A stretch of 63,274 nucleotides of DNA from Streptomyces sp. CoH27 (GTDB taxonomy: Bacteria > Actinomycetota > Actinomycetes > Streptomycetales > Streptomycetaceae). This document shows, one piece after another, positions 23,740 to 33,797 of the stretch. Both the position numbers and the translations under genes were made by a program. How positions within the stretch are numbered: position 1 is the stretch's first letter; the number at the start of each line of letters is the position of its first letter. The stretch is taken from assembly GCF_020181035.1 (NCBI RefSeq), contig NZ_JAIQYY010000030.1:1-63274 (forward strand), given 5' to 3'. The notes under the pieces were generated by a model that worked only from the letters and a program-made list of their open reading frames with translations, was not told the DNA's origin and did no database searches.

Positions 23740-23948
23740 CTTCGACACGTATTCGACACGGCCACCCGCGAAAACCCGGTGACAGCCGGACAGCCCCGGA
23801 CCGCGCCCTTGATCACCAGAGGGGTGTCCGGGGCTGACCCGTATCGAGCGAAACGGCCCCTGACCAGCAAAAAGCCCTCCCGAGCGGGAGGGCTGAGACG
23901 TGCGCCCCCGGCAGGACTCGAACCTGCGGCCAAGCGCTTAGAAGGCGC
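23740..23948. repeat. Right copy of the 209-bp direct repeat
   Basis: Covers the int-tRNA gap and the att core. It aligns end to end with 3968-4176, with scattered differences between the CTTCGACACG start and the terminator. Confidence 0.85.
23873..23894 (-). terminator. Rho-independent terminator of tRNA-Arg
   Basis: AGCCCTCCCG/CGGGAGGGCT stem followed on the minus strand by TTTTTG, nine bases beyond the tRNA 3' end. It belongs to the element side of the junction. Confidence 0.85.
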
Positions 23949-23975
23949 CTGCTCTATCCACTGAGCTACGGGGGC
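23903..23975 (-). tRNA. tRNA-Arg (anticodon TCT)
   Basis: On the minus strand a full cloverleaf can be drawn: acceptor GCCCCCG/CGGGGGC with discriminator G, D-arm GCTC...GAGC, anticodon stem GGCGC/GCGCT around loop CTTCTAA (anticodon TCT, reading AGA), and T-arm GCAGG-TTCGAGT-CCTGC. CCA is not encoded. The 3' part, up to the anticodon stem, is supplied by the element and is duplicated at 4131-4176. Confidence 0.95.
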
Positions 23976-24248
23976 CTGGTGGCGGGACCAAGGATAAAGC
24001 TCCCTGTTCCTCGACCCTGTCGCTTCGCCTCCGTGGCTCGATGTGGAGGTTCGGTGAAGCGGTCCTGATAATCGCAGGCAGGTACGAATCGTGCACCGCT
24101 TTTGGCGTCCGACGCACCGGGTGTTGTGCACTCGTTATGCCTGGACTGTGCCTGCGTCCCAGTAGTCCCTTCTGTCCGTTCCACTCGGTCGGCACGCAGA
24201 CATGTCCATATGCTTCAGAATTCCCCTAAAATTGGGCATTCTTCGCAT
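23976..24248. other. Intergenic between tRNA-Arg and the dynamin-like operon
   Basis: Promoter region for the tRNA (minus) and the GTPase operon (plus). I see no gene, and no motif I would name with confidence. Confidence 0.5.
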
Positions 24249-25856
24249 GTGGTGACCTTGGACGTACGGCCTCAGCTGCTCGACACACTCTCCGCGCTGC
24301 GCGACCGTGTCGCCGCCGCTCGCTTTCCGCTGCCCCTGGCCGGAGCGCCACGCACGCGTGCCAACCGCGACGAACTCCTCGCGCAACTCGACGACTACCT
24401 GGTACCCCGCCTGAGGGATCCCGAGGCGCCCTTGCTGGCCGTCGTCGGCGGCTCCACCGGCGCCGGCAAGTCGACGCTCGTCAACTCCCTGGTCGGCCGC
24501 AAGATCAGTGAGGCCGGCGTGCTGCGGCCGACGACCCGGACGCCGGTCCTCGTCTGCCATCCGGAGGATCATCACTGGTTCAGCGGCATGCGCGTGCTGC
24601 CCGATCTCACGCGCGTGTGGTCGGCCCAGCAGGAGGCCGCCGACGACCTCCTGCTGCCCGGCGCGCACCCCGCGCGCGTGCTGCGCGTCGAGACCGCCGA
24701 GACCCTCCCGCGCGGACTCGCCCTCCTCGACGCCCCCGACGTCGACTCCCTCATCGCCGACAACCGGGTCCTCGCCGCCCAGCTGATCTGCGCCGCCGAC
24801 ATCTGGATCATGGTGACGACGGCCGCCCGCTACGCCGACGCCGTCCCCTGGCACCTGCTGCGCACCGCCAAGGAGTACGACGCCGCCCTCGTGACCGTCC
24901 TGGACCGGGTCCCCCACCAGGTCGTCTCCGAGGTCTCCCGGCAGTACGGCGCCCTGCTCACCAAGGCCGGGCTCGGCGACGTACCCCGCTTCACCGTGCC
25001 CGAGCTGCCCGAGTCAGCCTGGGGCGCCGGACTGCTGCCCGCCACGGCCGTCGCGCCCCTGAAGAACTGGCTCGTCCACCACGCCCAGGAGCCCGCCGCC
25101 CGGCAGCACGTCATGGCCCGTACCGCCTACGGCCTGCTCGACTCGCTCAAGTCCCGCATGCCCGAGCTGGCCGGCGCGGCCGCCGCCCAGTACGCCGCCG
25201 CCCTCAGGCTCACGTCCGCCGTCGACTCCGCCTACGACAGCGAGCACGCGCGCGTGCACAGCCGACTCCAGGCCGGTGCCGTACTCGCCGGAGACGCCCT
25301 CAAGCGCTGGCGCGCCTTCCCGCTGGACTGCACCGCCGGGGAACTCCTCGACGCGCTCGTCGAGAGCCTGGCCGCCCTGCTGCTCTGCTCCGTCACCGCA
25401 GCGGACGAGCGCGTCGACGACGCCTGGCGGCGCGAGCCCGCCGGAGCCGACCCGGCCCTCACCGCCGGCGAGTCCACCGTGGAGAGCGCCGAGCACCGCA
25501 TCGGTATCGCCGTACGGCGCTGGCGGCGCGAGCTGGAGGAGTACGCCGAGGAGGAGTCGCGCGACCTGGAGCGCTCCACCACCCCTGATCCGGAGGCGGT
25601 CGCCGCCCTGGTCGCCACCGCGCTGCTGGGCGGGCGCCGGGCGCGCACCGCCGGCGAGGGGCTCGCCGAGCGGCTCGGCGCCCACGGCGCGCTGCGGCTG
25701 CGCGACCGGGCCGGCCGGCTCCTGGGTGACCACGTGGACCGCGTCCTGCACGCCGAACGCGAGCGGCGCCTCGCCCCGCTCGACGCCCTCGACGTCCATC
25801 CCGAGCCCCAGGCCGAGCTCATCGCCGCGCTGTCCGTACTGCAGAAGGAGAGGTGA
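24249..25856 (+). CDS. dynA: Dynamin-like GTPase, DynA-type
   Basis: A 535-residue GTPase. The P-loop GGSTGAGKST lies near residues 66-75, followed by a switch with VLRPTTRTPVLV, the G3-type LLDAPDVDSL and a TVLDRVPH segment in the G4 region, then a long helical C-terminal half without membrane helices. It is paired with a second, membrane-bearing GTPase 3 bp downstream and followed by ssbB. In Streptomyces venezuelae an operon of two dynamin-like proteins, DynA and DynB, stabilises FtsZ rings during sporulation septation; gene order, the soluble/membrane split and the location support that identity. The start is uncertain: GTG at 24249 or 24252, or ATG at 24213, none with a good ribosome site. 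Confidence 0.75.
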   Translation: MVTLDVRPQLLDTLSALRDRVAAARFPLPLAGAPRTRANRDELLAQLDDYLVPRLRDPEAPLLAVVGGSTGAGKSTLVNSLVGRKISEAGVLRPTTRTPVLVCHPEDHHWFSGMRVLPDLTRVWSAQQEAADDLLLPGAHPARVLRVETAETLPRGLALLDAPDVDSLIADNRVLAAQLICAADIWIMVTTAARYADAVPWHLLRTAKEYDAALVTVLDRVPHQVVSEVSRQYGALLTKAGLGDVPRFTVPELPESAWGAGLLPATAVAPLKNWLVHHAQEPAARQHVMARTAYGLLDSLKSRMPELAGAAAAQYAAALRLTSAVDSAYDSEHARVHSRLQAGAVLAGDALKRWRAFPLDCTAGELLDALVESLAALLLCSVTAADERVDDAWRREPAGADPALTAGESTVESAEHRIGIAVRRWRRELEEYAEEESRDLERSTTPDPEAVAALVATALLGGRRARTAGEGLAERLGAHGALRLRDRAGRLLGDHVDRVLHAERERRLAPLDALDVHPEPQAELIAALSVLQKER

Positions 25857-25859
25857 CCG

Positions 25860-28421
25860 GTGACCGCCGTCACTGACCAGGACCACACGGATCACACCGA
25901 CCACATGGGGCGCATGGAGCGCATGGAGTACGGCATGGAGTACGACAGCAACGGCCGCGTGGAGCAGAGCGAGGGCACAGACACCGTGGGGGACCGCCGC
26001 GCCGGTGCGGACAGTACGGAGACCAGGGCTGGGGCCGGGGCCGAGAACGCGGTGAGTGAGCCGTACGCGCGCGTGCGGGACGCCATGGACACCCGGTACG
26101 ACAACGACATCTACGAGCAGGACATCTACGAGCACGACGGCTATGAGGAGGACGAGGGGGGCGAGGAGGACGAGCACCCGGAAACCGGCGATGGCGCCCG
26201 CCCTGACCTGTCGCGACGTCCGGACCTGGCCCCGACCTGGCTCCCGACCTCGGACCCGACCTGGCGTCCGAGCTTGTCGAAGACCCCGGATCAGGCCGCC
26301 GTCCCCACACGCCCGCTCCCGCTCCCACTCCCGACCCCGCACCCCCGTACCCCTGTCGGCCTCACCCCCCGCGAGCCCGCCACGGACGCCGAACCCGGCC
26401 CCGGGGCGGCCGAGTCGGTCCGATCGGCCGAATCGGTCCGATCCGCCGAATCGGTTGGAACCGTTGGAGCGGTTGGATCAGTCGGGTTGCCTGAACGAGC
26501 CGGACCGCCGAAGTCGCTCGGATCGCCGAAGTCGGCCGGTTCGGCCGAGTCGGCCAGATTGCCGCATTCGGCGGACTCACCGGACTCACCGGACTCAACA
26601 GACTCACCAGACTCACCAGACCCATGGGACTCACCAGACCCACGGGACTCGCCCCGGGACTCACCAGACTCACCAGACTCACCGGACGCGGCGGAGTCGG
26701 CCGAGGCGTGGGACGACGGGCTCATCGCCCGGCGGGTCACGGAGGCCACCGCCGCCGCCCTCGCCGCCGAACGCGCCTCCGTGCTGGACGGAGCCGGCCG
26801 CGGCCCGGGCCACCAGACCCCCACCCCGCTCGCGTACGACGGCCCGCTGCGCTCCCGCCTGGACGCCCTGCGCGAACTGGTCGGGCTCTCCCGCACCCGG
26901 CTGGACAGCCACACCCTCGCCGAGGCCGGCCGGGTCCTGGACGAGGCCGCCGCCCGTCGCAAGCTGTCCGGCCGCCACACCGTCGTCGCCATCGCGGGCG
27001 CGACCGGCAGCGGCAAGTCACAGCTGTTCAACGCCCTCGCCGGAGTGGCCATTTCGGAGACCGGGGTACGGCGTCCGACCACGGCCGCGCCCATCGCGTG
27101 CAGCTGGAGCGACGGCGCCGCGAGCCTCATCGACCGCCTCGGTATCCCGGGCCGGCTGCGCCGCCGTCCGCTGCAGAGCCCGGAGGCCGAGGCGCAGTTG
27201 CGCGGGCTGGTCCTGGTCGATCTGCCCGACCACGACTCCGCCGCCGTGGAGCACCGCAAGCAGGTCGACCGGATCCTGAAGCTGGTCGACGCGATGATCT
27301 GGGTGGTCGACCCGGAGAAGTACGCCGACGCCGTGCTGCACGAGCGCTATCTGCGGCCCATGGCCGGCCACGCGGAGATCATGTTCGTCGTCCTCAACCA
27401 GGTCGACCGGCTCCCCGGCGAGGCCGCCGATCAGGTCCTCGACGATCTGCGTCGGCTGCTGGACGAGGACGGCATCGCGCTCGGCGAGCACGGCGAACCC
27501 GGCGCCACCGTGCTCGCGCTGTCCGCGCTCACCGGCGAGGGCGTCGACGAACTGCGCGAGTCGCTCGGTCAGTTCGTGGCGGAGCGCGGCGCGGCGGCCC
27601 GCCGGGTCGCGGCCGACGTCGACGCCGCCGCGGCCGAACTACGGCCCGTCTACATCACCGGGCACCGGGCAGGCCTCAGCGAGGACGCGCGCGAGGAGTT
27701 CGCCGCGCGGCTCGCGGACGCGGTGGGCGCCACCGCGGCGGGCGATGCCGCCGAACGCGCCTGGCTGCGCAACGCCAACCGGGCCTGCGGCACGCCCTGG
27801 CTGCGGCTGTGGCACTGGTACCGGCGCCGCGGCGAGTCCGCCACGGGCCGCCACCTGGTGCGAACCCAGACCGACGAGGAGGCCACGGCCCGCCAGCGCG
27901 TGGAACAGGCGGTCCGTACGGTGTCCGACCGGGCCTCGGCCGGGCTGCCGACACCCTGGGCGCAGGCGGTACGCGAGGCGGCCGTACGCGGCTCCCAGGG
28001 GCTGTCCGAGGCGCTGGACGAGCTGGCCGGGCGGGCCGGTCTGCCACCGGGGCGTCCGCCGCGGCCGGGGTGGTGGCCGGCGGCGGTGCTGGTGCAGGCG
28101 GCGATGACGCTGTTGCAGGTCGTGGGCGGCCTGTGGCTGACGGGTCAGATCGCCGGTGTCATGGCGCCCAACCTGGGGATTCCGGTGCTGCTGATGGTGT
28201 GCGGGATCATCGGCGGGCCGCTGGTGGAGTGGGGCTGCCGGATGGCCGCGAGAGGCCCGGCCCGGCGCTACGGCCAGGACGCGGAACGGCGCCTGCGGGA
28301 GGCGGCCGCGGGCTGCGGCCGGGCCCGGGTGCTGGATCCGGTGGCGGCGGAGCTGTTGCGCTACCGGGAGGTGCGCGAGCAGTACGGGCGGGTGATGCGG
28401 ACCGGGGTGGGGGGCGGGTGA
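25860..28421 (+). CDS. dynB: Dynamin-like GTPase with long disordered N-terminus, DynB-type
   Basis: An 853-residue protein. The first 280 or so residues are low complexity: an acidic start with repeated DHTDHT, then SVRSAESVRSAES units, PKSLGSPKSAGS units and a tandem SPDSPDS tract at about 26574-26690. The GTPase follows, with P-loop GATGSGKSQ near residue 380, a VDLPDHDS switch and VLNQVDRLPG (G4). Near the C-terminus two hydrophobic segments (PAAVLVQAAMTLLQVVGGLW and GIPVLLMVCGIIGGPLVEWG) form a membrane hairpin. In the S. venezuelae pair, DynB is the membrane partner that recruits DynA and binds septation proteins. The start is a GTG three bases after the previous stop. The repeat tract is probably length-variable between strains. 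Confidence 0.75.
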   Translation: MTAVTDQDHTDHTDHMGRMERMEYGMEYDSNGRVEQSEGTDTVGDRRAGADSTETRAGAGAENAVSEPYARVRDAMDTRYDNDIYEQDIYEHDGYEEDEGGEEDEHPETGDGARPDLSRRPDLAPTWLPTSDPTWRPSLSKTPDQAAVPTRPLPLPLPTPHPRTPVGLTPREPATDAEPGPGAAESVRSAESVRSAESVGTVGAVGSVGLPERAGPPKSLGSPKSAGSAESARLPHSADSPDSPDSTDSPDSPDPWDSPDPRDSPRDSPDSPDSPDAAESAEAWDDGLIARRVTEATAAALAAERASVLDGAGRGPGHQTPTPLAYDGPLRSRLDALRELVGLSRTRLDSHTLAEAGRVLDEAAARRKLSGRHTVVAIAGATGSGKSQLFNALAGVAISETGVRRPTTAAPIACSWSDGAASLIDRLGIPGRLRRRPLQSPEAEAQLRGLVLVDLPDHDSAAVEHRKQVDRILKLVDAMIWVVDPEKYADAVLHERYLRPMAGHAEIMFVVLNQVDRLPGEAADQVLDDLRRLLDEDGIALGEHGEPGATVLALSALTGEGVDELRESLGQFVAERGAAARRVAADVDAAAAELRPVYITGHRAGLSEDAREEFAARLADAVGATAAGDAAERAWLRNANRACGTPWLRLWHWYRRRGESATGRHLVRTQTDEEATARQRVEQAVRTVSDRASAGLPTPWAQAVREAAVRGSQGLSEALDELAGRAGLPPGRPPRPGWWPAAVLVQAAMTLLQVVGGLWLTGQIAGVMAPNLGIPVLLMVCGIIGGPLVEWGCRMAARGPARRYGQDAERRLREAAAGCGRARVLDPVAAELLRYREVREQYGRVMRTGVGGG

Positions 28422-28450
28422 GGGGGTGTCCGTTGACGCGGGGTGAACGG

Positions 28451-28501
28451 CGTTTCCCTTGCTCCAGCGTTTCCCCTGCTCCGCCGTTTCCCCTGCTCAG
28501 G
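28451..28501 (+). repeat. Three tandem 17-bp repeats (CGTTTCCCCTGCTC type)
   Basis: Units 28451-28467, 28468-28484 and 28485-28501 each start CGTTTCCC(C/T)TGCTC and differ in the last bases. They lie just after the dynB-like stop. Confidence 0.75.
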
Positions 28502-28518
28502 GGTGTGAGTGAGGGAGC

Positions 28519-28579
28519 TGTGGACGAGGATCACTCGTCCGGGTGACGGAGTTTTCCACAGGTGGGGTGGTCGTCCACA
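28519..28579. promoter_or_regulatory. Three DnaA-box-like 9-mers upstream of ssbB
   Basis: TGTGGACGA (28519-28527, minus orientation TCGTCCACA), TTTTCCACA (28552-28560) and TCGTCCACA (28571-28579) each differ by one base from TTGTCCACA, the Streptomyces DnaA box. They fall in the 311-bp gap before ssbB; otherwise the gap holds only the tandem repeat at 28451. Confidence 0.5.
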
Positions 28580-28732
28580 GAGCTCAGCGGGCCCGGCCCG
28601 ACGGCGGCAGTCTGGGGGTGGCGGCGATCGCGGTGCGGTCGCCGGACGTACCAGACACAGCCGTACGGGGCGGGCCCGTACGCGTGCCGCCCGCCGGCCG
28701 GAGCGCGCCGGGCGGGGGAGGGGAGCGAGGAC

Positions 28733-29221
28733 ATGAACGAGACCATCGTCTGCGTGGTGGGGAACGTGGCGACCCAGCCGGTGTACCGGGAGCTGGCGGC
28801 GGGCCCCTCGGTCCGGTTCCGGCTGGCGGTGACTGCCCGCTACTGGGACCGGGAGAAGAGCGCCTGGACGGACGGGCACACCAACTTCTTCACGGTGTGG
28901 GCGAACCGGCAGCTCGCGGTCAACGTGAAGGCGTCGGTGGAGGTGGGCCAGCCCGTCGTCGTCCAGGGCCGGCTGAAGGTGCGCACGGAGGTGCGTGACG
29001 GGCAGCAGCAGTGGGCCTCCGCCGACATCGACGCCGTGGCGATCGGCCACGACCTTTCGCGCGGTACGGCGGCCTTCCAGCGCGCGGCCAGGCCGGAGAC
29101 GCAGCCGACGGCACCGAGGCCGGAGCCGAACTGGGAGACACCGCGCCCGGCGGACCCCGCGGCCGAAGCCGCTGAACAGTCGCAGCCCCAACGGACGCGG
29201 GAGCCGGCGTTGGTGACGTGA
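28733..29221 (+). CDS. ssbB: Single-stranded DNA-binding protein SsbB (second SSB)
   Basis: A 162-residue SSB with an OB fold in the first 110 residues (MNETIVCVVGNVATQPVYRE, VRFRLAVTARYWD, TNFFTVWANRQLAVNV, VGQPVVVQGRLKV) and a Pro/Glu-rich tail that lacks the acidic DDDIPF tip of the main SSB. That tail and the neighbouring dynamin-like genes identify the paralogue SsbB of Streptomyces, which in S. coelicolor is needed for chromosome segregation during sporulation. The ATG at 28733 has a GGAGGGGAGCGAGG ribosome region. The last bases, including the stop, are tandemly duplicated (29186-29262). Confidence 0.88.
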   Translation: MNETIVCVVGNVATQPVYRELAAGPSVRFRLAVTARYWDREKSAWTDGHTNFFTVWANRQLAVNVKASVEVGQPVVVQGRLKVRTEVRDGQQQWASADIDAVAIGHDLSRGTAAFQRAARPETQPTAPRPEPNWETPRPADPAAEAAEQSQPQRTREPALVT

Positions 29222-29262
29222 TGCCCCAACGAGACGTGGGAGCCGGCGTTGGTGACGTGATG
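29186..29262 (+). repeat. Tandem duplication of the ssbB 3' end
   Basis: 29186-29223 and 29224-29262 are near-identical 38- and 39-bp copies (CCCCAACG...GGAGCCGGCGTTGGTGACG...TGATG). The ssbB stop lies in the first copy. Confidence 0.85.
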
Positions 29263-29523
29263 TCGGTCGTCGGCCCCGGTAGGCGTGTGGGGACGCAGTC
29301 CGACCGCCCAACACCCCACCCGAACCGGTGGATTTGTCGATATGCGCAGCTCATGGACGGTCCCGGCGATAACGATTCCGGATCGGATCGGCCATCGGAT
29401 CATCCGACCGGCAGGAGAGGCTCCGCGTGATCCATAAGATGCCGGGCATGCCCCTCGGGGCCGCCGATTCTGCTGGTGGGACCGTCCCCCACGTCCAACG
29501 GGTCCTGCTCGAAGGGGAATTCT
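29263..29523. other. Intergenic upstream of the thioester protein
   Basis: No gene found. Holds an AAGGGGA ribosome site just before 29524 and a GATCGGATCGGCCATCGGATC stretch near 29383. Confidence 0.4.
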
Positions 29524-30930
29524 GTGCTTCCTGCGTTCTCTGGGTTCCGCCGGTCCGCCCTCGTGGCCCGCCTGGCCGCCGCCGCGACGGTGTCCGGCAT
29601 CGCGGCGGCCGGTGTGCTGTCCGGCGCCGGCACGGCCGTGGCCGAGGGGACACCGCAGGCCGAGGGCGGCGCGACGGCCACGATCAACGGCCTGAAGACC
29701 TACGGCGAGGCCGTGGTCCACGAGGCCGGTGGCGAACAGCGGGTGGCGGCGGGCCTGTTCGAGATGTCCGTCGACGGCGGCGGAACCCTGCAGACGTACT
29801 GCGTCGACCTGCACAACCCCACCCAGCGCGACGCCCACTACCAGGAGACACCCTGGAGCGGCACCTCGCTGGGCACCAACAAGAACGCCGGCAAGATCCG
29901 CTGGATCCTGCAGAACTCCTACCCCCAGGTCAACGACCTCGCCGCGCTGGCCCGCAAGGCGGGCGCCGGCAACCTCACCGAGCAGGACGCGGCGGCCGGC
30001 ACCCAGGTGGCGATCTGGCGCTACTCCGACGGTGCGAAGGTCGACGCCGTCGATCCGCAGGCCGAGAAGCTCGCCGACTACCTGGAGAAGAGCGCCCGCG
30101 ACCTCGCCGAGCCGCAGGCCTCCCTCACCCTGGACCCGCCCGCGGTCTCCGGCCGGCCGGGCGATCTGCTGGGCCCGGTGACGGTGCACACCAACGCGTC
30201 CGGTGTCGCGGTCAGCGGGCCGGCGGACGCGGCGACCACCGGGGTGCGGATCATCGACAAGACCGGCAAGGTGATGACGACCGCGAAGAACGGCAGCCGG
30301 CTGTACTTCGACATCCCCGAGGACGCGGCGGACGGCACGGCCCAGCTGACCGTGCAAGCATCCACCACCGTCCCGACGGGCCGTGCCTTCACCTCCGACA
30401 GCCGCAGCCAGACCCAGATCCTGGCCGGTTCCAGCGAGTCCACGGTGTCCGCGACCGCGAGTGCCAACTGGGCGGCCGAGGGCGCGATACCGGCGGTGTC
30501 GGCGCGCAAGAACTGCGCCAAGGACGGCGTGGACATCACTGCGTCCAACAGCGGGGACAAACCCTTCACCTTCGAGCTGATGGGCGCCGAGCACACCATC
30601 CCGGCGGGCGCCACCCGCACGGTGACGGTCCCGCTCCAGGAGGACCAGGCCTACGACTTCACGATCACCGGCCCGAACGGCTTCACCCACCGCTTCACCG
30701 GTGTCCTCGACTGCAAGACCCAGGGCGCGATCACGACCGAGCAGGCCAGGATCCACAACGACCCCCGCCCCGCCACGGTCGGCGGCACCACGGCCCCCGA
30801 CACCAACCTCGCCGCGACAGGCGGCTCCGCGATCACCCCCCTGATCGCCGGCGCGGCCATCGGCCTGGTCGTCATCGGCGGCGCGGTCCTGGTGATCCTG
30901 CGCCAGCGCGAACAGCGGAACGACTCATGA
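29524..30930 (+). CDS. Sortase-anchored thioester-domain (TQXA) surface protein
   Basis: A 468-residue cell-wall protein. It has a signal peptide (about residues 1-40, basic start then ALVARLAAAATVSGIAAAGV), a thioester domain at about 50-180 with the Cys in TYCVDLHNPT and the TQVAIW motif whose Gln closes the Cys-Gln internal thioester, beta-sandwich repeats, and a sorting signal LAATG near residue 435 followed by a membrane helix and RQREQR tail. LAxTG is the class E sortase motif of Streptomyces. In this family the thioester can form covalent links to host or surface amines. The GTG at 29524 was chosen for its AAGGGGA ribosome site and the signal peptide it gives. Confidence 0.88.
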   Translation: MLPAFSGFRRSALVARLAAAATVSGIAAAGVLSGAGTAVAEGTPQAEGGATATINGLKTYGEAVVHEAGGEQRVAAGLFEMSVDGGGTLQTYCVDLHNPTQRDAHYQETPWSGTSLGTNKNAGKIRWILQNSYPQVNDLAALARKAGAGNLTEQDAAAGTQVAIWRYSDGAKVDAVDPQAEKLADYLEKSARDLAEPQASLTLDPPAVSGRPGDLLGPVTVHTNASGVAVSGPADAATTGVRIIDKTGKVMTTAKNGSRLYFDIPEDAADGTAQLTVQASTTVPTGRAFTSDSRSQTQILAGSSESTVSATASANWAAEGAIPAVSARKNCAKDGVDITASNSGDKPFTFELMGAEHTIPAGATRTVTVPLQEDQAYDFTITGPNGFTHRFTGVLDCKTQGAITTEQARIHNDPRPATVGGTTAPDTNLAATGGSAITPLIAGAAIGLVVIGGAVLVILRQREQRNDS

Positions 30931-31021
30931 CCATCCCCGGCAGTGCCGGACCAGCCACCCTCACCAGCCACGAAGCCCCAGACGGCCGTCCGCCTCCCGG
31001 ATCGGCCTAGGATCTTCTGTC

Positions 31022-31312
31022 ATGGACATCGTGGAACTTCTCCTGATACTGGGCCTCTTCGCGGGGATCGCGAGCGTCCAGAGCCGTCTCTCCGGCATGG
31101 ACAAGCGACTGGTGCGCATCGAGGGCCGACTCGCTCTGATCGCCGACCGGTTGGGCCTGGAGGAGTCGGACGAACAGCGCGCGCAGCGGGAGCGGGTCGA
31201 GGCGCTGGTGCGCGAGGGCAAGCAGGTCGCGGCGATCAAGGCGTACCGAGAGATGACCGGTGCTGACCTGAAGGAAGCCAAGGACGCGGTGGACCGGATG
31301 GGTGGCCGCTAA
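31022..31312 (+). CDS. Small membrane-anchored protein with L7/L12 C-terminal-like domain
   Basis: A 96-residue protein with a short hydrophobic N-terminus (MDIVELLLILGLFAGIASVQ), a helical linker and a C-terminal segment (VREGKQVAAIKAYREMTGAD, then LKEAKDAVDRM) that looks like the ribosomal protein L7/L12 C-terminal domain helices. Such stand-alone domains are common in actinobacteria; the role is unknown, perhaps protein binding at the membrane. The start is an ATG 38 bases after a probable gap, with moderate ribosome site. Confidence 0.75.
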   Translation: MDIVELLLILGLFAGIASVQSRLSGMDKRLVRIEGRLALIADRLGLEESDEQRAQRERVEALVREGKQVAAIKAYREMTGADLKEAKDAVDRMGGR

Positions 31313-31326
31313 TCTCTACGGCTTCC

Positions 31327-31385
31327 TGGTCTGGCGATGTACGGCGTCGTGGTGTGGCGATGTACGGCGTCGTGGTCTGGCGATG
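31327..31385 (+). repeat. Tandem 23-bp repeat, 2.6 units
   Basis: Units 31327-31349, 31350-31372 and a partial 31373-31385. Each has TGGT(C/G)TGGCGATGTACGGCGT as its body. It begins 15 bases after the previous stop and ends in the ATG of the S1 protein. Confidence 0.85.
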
Positions 31386-31628
31386 GGTGAGTACGCGTGG
31401 CCCGCGGGCCCGAGTGTGCCAGCATCAGACGCGGTCCGGCGTAGCCGGGCGGCGACCGTCGCGGCTCTGCCGGTAGGGACCCGGGTCACCGGAGAGGTCA
31501 TCGGCCGCCGGCCCTTCGGCGTCTTCATACGGATGGACGGTGTACGTGACGCTGTCGCCCTGGCTGAGATCACGGCCATGCCGCACGCACGAAACCCCAG
31601 GTCACAGCCCCCCAACCAAACGGGTTAA
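31383..31628 (+). CDS. Short S1-domain RNA-binding protein
   Basis: An 81-residue protein with part of an S1 RNA-binding domain (LPVGTRVTGEVIGRRPFGVF, then IRMDG and ALAEITAM). Only the first strands of the five-strand fold are present and the C-terminus is Pro/Asn rich, so it is either a short member of the family or degraded. The ATG lies at the end of a 23-bp tandem repeat and lacks a good ribosome site; translation may start elsewhere in the repeat, whose units contain GATG. Confidence 0.55.
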   Translation: MGEYAWPAGPSVPASDAVRRSRAATVAALPVGTRVTGEVIGRRPFGVFIRMDGVRDAVALAEITAMPHARNPRSQPPNQTG

Positions 31629-31703
31629 CACCCAAGCCTGGCGTTCAGGCAAGATGGGGTGTATCTGCCCACTGCCAGATTTCAAGCTGCCGGACGGTTT
31701 CTC

Positions 31704-33368
<1,665 letters not shown>

Positions 33369-33374
33369 TCGATC

Positions 33375-33797
33375 TTGCGCCACATCTATCGCTGCCCACT
33401 GCGCTGGTCGGACATGGACGCCTACGGCCATGTCAACAACGCGATCTTCCTCCGCTACCTGGAGGAGGCCCGCATCGACTTCCTGTCCCTGCGGGGCAAG
33501 GAGTCCAAGCAGGGGTCCGTGGTGGCGCGCCATGAGATCGACTACAAGCGCCAGCTCGTCCACCGGCCCACGCCCGTGGACATCGAGCTGTGGGTCACGC
33601 AGATCAGGGCCGCGTCCTTCACCGTCTCCTACGAGGTGAAGGACGCGGACGTGATCTACGTCCAGGCCTCCACCGTGGTCGTGCCGTTCGACTTCGAGAC
33701 GCAAGCGCCGCGCCGGATCACCGCCGGGGAGCGCGAGTTCCTCCAGCAGTACACCGACGACGCGGACGGCGCCGACGAGGAGGCCGCCGCGGCATGA
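33375..33797 (+). CDS. Acyl-CoA thioesterase (4HBT hotdog)
   Basis: A 140-residue hotdog-fold thioesterase. It contains the catalytic 4HBT motif in RWSDMDAYGHVNNAIFLRYL (Asp near the N-terminus) followed by EARIDFL. It hydrolyses acyl- or aroyl-CoA, substrate unknown. The start is a TTG six bases after ettA, with a GGGGCTGATC ribosome region; the next gene overlaps its stop by four bases (ATGA). Confidence 0.88.
   Translation: MRHIYRCPLRWSDMDAYGHVNNAIFLRYLEEARIDFLSLRGKESKQGSVVARHEIDYKRQLVHRPTPVDIELWVTQIRAASFTVSYEVKDADVIYVQASTVVVPFDFETQAPRRITAGEREFLQQYTDDADGADEEAAAA

Larger units (their letters stand above)
4129..23948 (+). mobile_element. pSAM2-type actinomycete integrative and conjugative element (AICE), about 19.8 kb
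   Basis: Bounded by 48-bp direct repeats made from the 3' part of tRNA-Arg(TCT). The backbone is in the order pif-like, korSA-like, a small conserved gene, traSA, spd genes, repSA, xis, int, with int next to the regenerated tRNA, as in pSAM2-type elements. Established for that group: RepSA starts rolling-circle replication, Int/Xis integrate and excise, TraSA moves double-stranded DNA between mycelia, Spd proteins spread it within the recipient. About 11 kb between the left att and pif-like gene is cargo, including a large NLR-like gene of lower G+C. All backbone genes look intact, so the element could be functional. Confidence 0.92.

Noticed and set aside
26380..26690. Possible CRISPR array in the repetitive region of the DynB-like gene
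   Set aside because: Repeats are short, contiguous and in frame without spacers; they encode SPDSPD units.
28451..28501. CRISPR-like tandem 17-bp units
   Set aside because: There are only three units with no spacers, and no cas genes are present.
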